From the NCBI GenBank assembly GCA_003451975.1, contig DMIX01000326.1:1-5996 (forward strand): a stretch of 5,996 nucleotides of DNA, written 5' to 3'. The translations under genes were made by a program, and so were the position numbers. Within the stretch, counting starts at the first letter, position 1, and every line of letters begins with the position of its first letter. Below are positions 4,301-5,996 of this stretch, piece after piece. Origin of the DNA: Propionibacteriaceae bacterium. Its GTDB lineage: Bacteria > Actinomycetota > Actinomycetes > Propionibacteriales > Propionibacteriaceae. The notes under the pieces were generated by a model. That model did no database searches. It was not told the origin of the DNA and saw only the letters and a program-made list of their open reading frames with translations.

Positions 4301-5996
4301 GGGGTCTCCTGACTCACCACGACCGACGGGAAATTCTCCAGATCGGTGTGCGGGATAAACAGCGATGAAGTGAAACGGTTCATAAACATGGAATCGGTAG
4401 ATAGATCGAAATAGGTGATGCGGGACGCCACGAGATTGGCGCTCTGCAACACTTCCGTCGACAACAGCGCCATCCGTGCGCCGGCCAACGACCCATTGCC
4501 CAAGAAATGGAACGTCTTCAGTGGCAGATCGGGCAGCAGCCCAATCGTCACGCAATTGACGATATCCAGGTGATATCCGAACCCTCCGGCGATAAACACG
4601 CGTTCCACATCCTCGAAACGCACTCCGACGTGGTTGATGAGCGCTTCCGCCGCCGTATAGATCGCCCCCTTCGAGCGCAGGAAAACGGCAATATCCGTCT
4701 CCGAAATCGTCAAGGGTTTGCCGGTTGCCGATTCGTTCCCCGGCACCACGACGAATTCGAGGCCATCGGGACCGTCGACCAGCCCTGGGATTTCCGTCTC
4801 TGTCCGGAACCGCCCGCTCTTCTCGAGATAGCCCGCGCGGAACATCTCGGCGACCAGGTCGATCATTCCGGAGCCGCAAATCCCCTTCGCTCTGCTTCCG
4901 CCAACCGTCTGGTAAACGATCTTGCCCCCTGGTGTCACCGCCACTCGCTCGATCGCGCCATCAGTCGCTCTCAAACCGCAGCGCATCCCTCCGCCCTCAA
5001 AGCTGGGCCCAGCCGACGCGGAACAGCAGATCAACCAGTCGGAATTGCCCAGCACGATCTCGCCATTCGTACCGATATCGATCAGCAGCGACAGAGCACC
5101 GTCCTGGTGTAAGCCCGATGCCAGGATGTCCGCAACCACGTCGCTACCGACGTAGGCGCCGACACCGGGCATGCACTGCAACAGACCGCGCCCGCTGATC
5201 GTCATCCCGATCTCCGCCGCCCGAATCGCCGGCACCTGGTTGGCGGTTGGGATGTAGGGTTCCGCGCGAATAAACGCCGGATCGATCCCCAGCAACAGGT
5301 GCATCATCGTCGTGTTGCCTGCCGCCACGCAGTAGGTCACGTCCGCCAGGTCGATGTCGTTCCCTTCGACCAGCGCGGAGATCAGCGTGTTGATGTCCGA
5401 GACCACGTAGCGCTGCAGCTCCTCCACACCCTGATCCTCAGCGCAGTACATGATCCGCGAGATCACGTCTTCGCCAAACCAGACCTGCGAGTTATAGGAT
5501 GCCTCCGTACCGACTGTGTTCCCGCTGACCAGATCGATGAGCTGCGCGACGATCGTGGTCGTGCCCACATCGACAGCCACGCCGTAATTCCGGACCGAGG
5601 TATCGCCCTCCTCGAACTGTACGACCTCCACAGTCTTCCCGCGCAGCGCGAGAGTCGCAGTGATCTGCCAACCGGTCTCGCGCATCAGCCGTCCCAATCT
5701 GCGTATGTTATACAAACCAGTCTGCATAACAGGATATTCGGATTTACGTCTCAGTTCGCGGTAAACGCGTTCCATATCACCGACGTTGTCAGCCAGACTC
5801 GGCAAGGGCAGATCCAGAAACCACTTCTTCGACAAGGGATCGAACACATACGGCTTGCTCCCCGGGCGCAGCATGATGTCTCCGAAGCGATGCGCCTCTT
5901 CTTGCTCGAGTTTGGAACGTCCTTCAAACCGCGTTTCAGGCGGGACGTCGATTACGACATCGCTGTGAATCGTGGTCTGGCAGGCCAACACGTAGA
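4288..5996 (-). CDS. RACo-like reductive activator of the corrinoid/iron-sulfur protein (DUF4445/ASKHA), 5' end missing
   Basis: RACo proteins use ATP and an N-terminal [2Fe-2S] domain to reduce Co(II) of the corrinoid iron-sulfur protein to active Co(I). The gene runs off the right edge; the first codons read YVLACQT, whose Cys is the expected last ligand of the ferredoxin-type cluster. The GTG at 5989-5991 is therefore internal, not a start. Taking that codon as residue 1, the linker and middle domain follow, then the ASKHA actin-like ATPase core: YGVAVDVGTTTIVAQLIDL (136-154), AAGNTTMMHLLLG (223-235), IDIGTNGEIVLG (304-315), SAGPSFEGGGMRCG (326-339), GICGSGMIDL (370-379) and IAGGFGYHLD (467-476). 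The C-terminus (RFTSSLFIPH, then LENFPS) matches the family end. About 60 residues should be missing. The stop at 4288-4290 lies inside the cooC start region. Confidence 0.93.
   Translation of the reverse strand, partial: YVLACQTTIHSDVVIDVPPETRFEGRSKLEQEEAHRFGDIMLRPGSKPYVFDPLSKKWFLDLPLPSLADNVGDMERVYRELRRKSEYPVMQTGLYNIRRLGRLMRETGWQITATLALRGKTVEVVQFEEGDTSVRNYGVAVDVGTTTIVAQLIDLVSGNTVGTEASYNSQVWFGEDVISRIMYCAEDQGVEELQRYVVSDINTLISALVEGNDIDLADVTYCVAAGNTTMMHLLLGIDPAFIRAEPYIPTANQVPAIRAAEIGMTISGRGLLQCMPGVGAYVGSDVVADILASGLHQDGALSLLIDIGTNGEIVLGNSDWLICCSASAGPSFEGGGMRCGLRATDGAIERVAVTPGGKIVYQTVGGSRAKGICGSGMIDLVAEMFRAGYLEKSGRFRTETEIPGLVDGPDGLEFVVVPGNESATGKPLTISETDIAVFLRSKGAIYTAAEALINHVGVRFEDVERVFIAGGFGYHLDIVNCVTIGLLPDLPLKTFHFLGNGSLAGARMALLSTEVLQSANLVASRITYFDLSTDSMFMNRFTSSLFIPHTDLENFPSVVVSQETPCRT
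4306..4310 (-). promoter_or_regulatory. Shine-Dalgarno AGGAG of cooC inside the RACo-like gene
   Basis: AGGAG lies 5 bases before the cooC ATG and within the last codons of the RACo-like gene. Together with the 13-base overlap, this suggests ribosomes finishing the activator can restart on cooC. Confidence 0.65.

Noticed and set aside
4301..4879. N-terminal extension of the cooC frame
   Set aside because: It runs inside the RACo-like gene in another frame, and CooC proteins begin a few residues before the P-loop as the ATG at 4300 gives.

Overview
This window holds the 3' part of a Wood-Ljungdahl (reductive acetyl-CoA) operon on the minus strand, which meets the end of an unrelated plus-strand restriction-type locus head-on. 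The host is most likely an anaerobic, GC-rich bacterium that uses or reverses the acetyl-CoA pathway. The AcsE and the DUF4445/RACo-type activator are of the bacterial kind, and the two intergenic repeat types are ones I associate from memory with Chloroflexota and other environmental bacteria. The phylum is therefore a weak inference. No rRNA, tRNA or other taxonomic marker is present.

Layout from left to right: positions 2-199 (+) are the last 65 codons of a type III restriction/DEAD-box helicase-like Res protein. Positions 236-508 (+) are a small four-cysteine protein with a strong ribosome binding site. Positions 509-744 are a convergent intergenic region with two inverted repeats. One (590-625) looks like the intrinsic terminator of the minus-strand operon. 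The other (653-727) is a CACGGAG-type palindromic repeat. Then, all on the minus strand, come acsE (745-1530), acsD (1634-2581), a DUF166 protein (2599-3306), a 226-base gap carrying a second, different repeat element (3359-3435), cooC (3533-4300) and a RACo-like corrinoid activator (4288-5996) whose N-terminus lies beyond the right edge.

How the genes fit together: AcsE moves the methyl group from methyltetrahydrofolate to the cobalt of the corrinoid iron-sulfur protein. AcsD is the small subunit of that protein. The RACo-like protein returns accidentally oxidised cobalt to the active Co(I) state using ATP. CooC is the ATPase that supports nickel insertion into the CO dehydrogenase/acetyl-CoA synthase enzymes. 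The DUF166 protein has no established function, and its place between cooC and acsD suggests a role in this pathway. The catalytic CODH/ACS subunits (AcsA, AcsB) and the large corrinoid subunit (AcsC) are not in the window; they may lie beyond the right edge. The operon promoter is also not visible.

I see no CRISPR array, RNA gene, transposase or wholly new system. The points most worth a second look are the DUF166 protein in the operon, the two repeat elements, the small cysteine protein, and a Lys where the nuclease motif of the Res fragment normally has an acidic residue.
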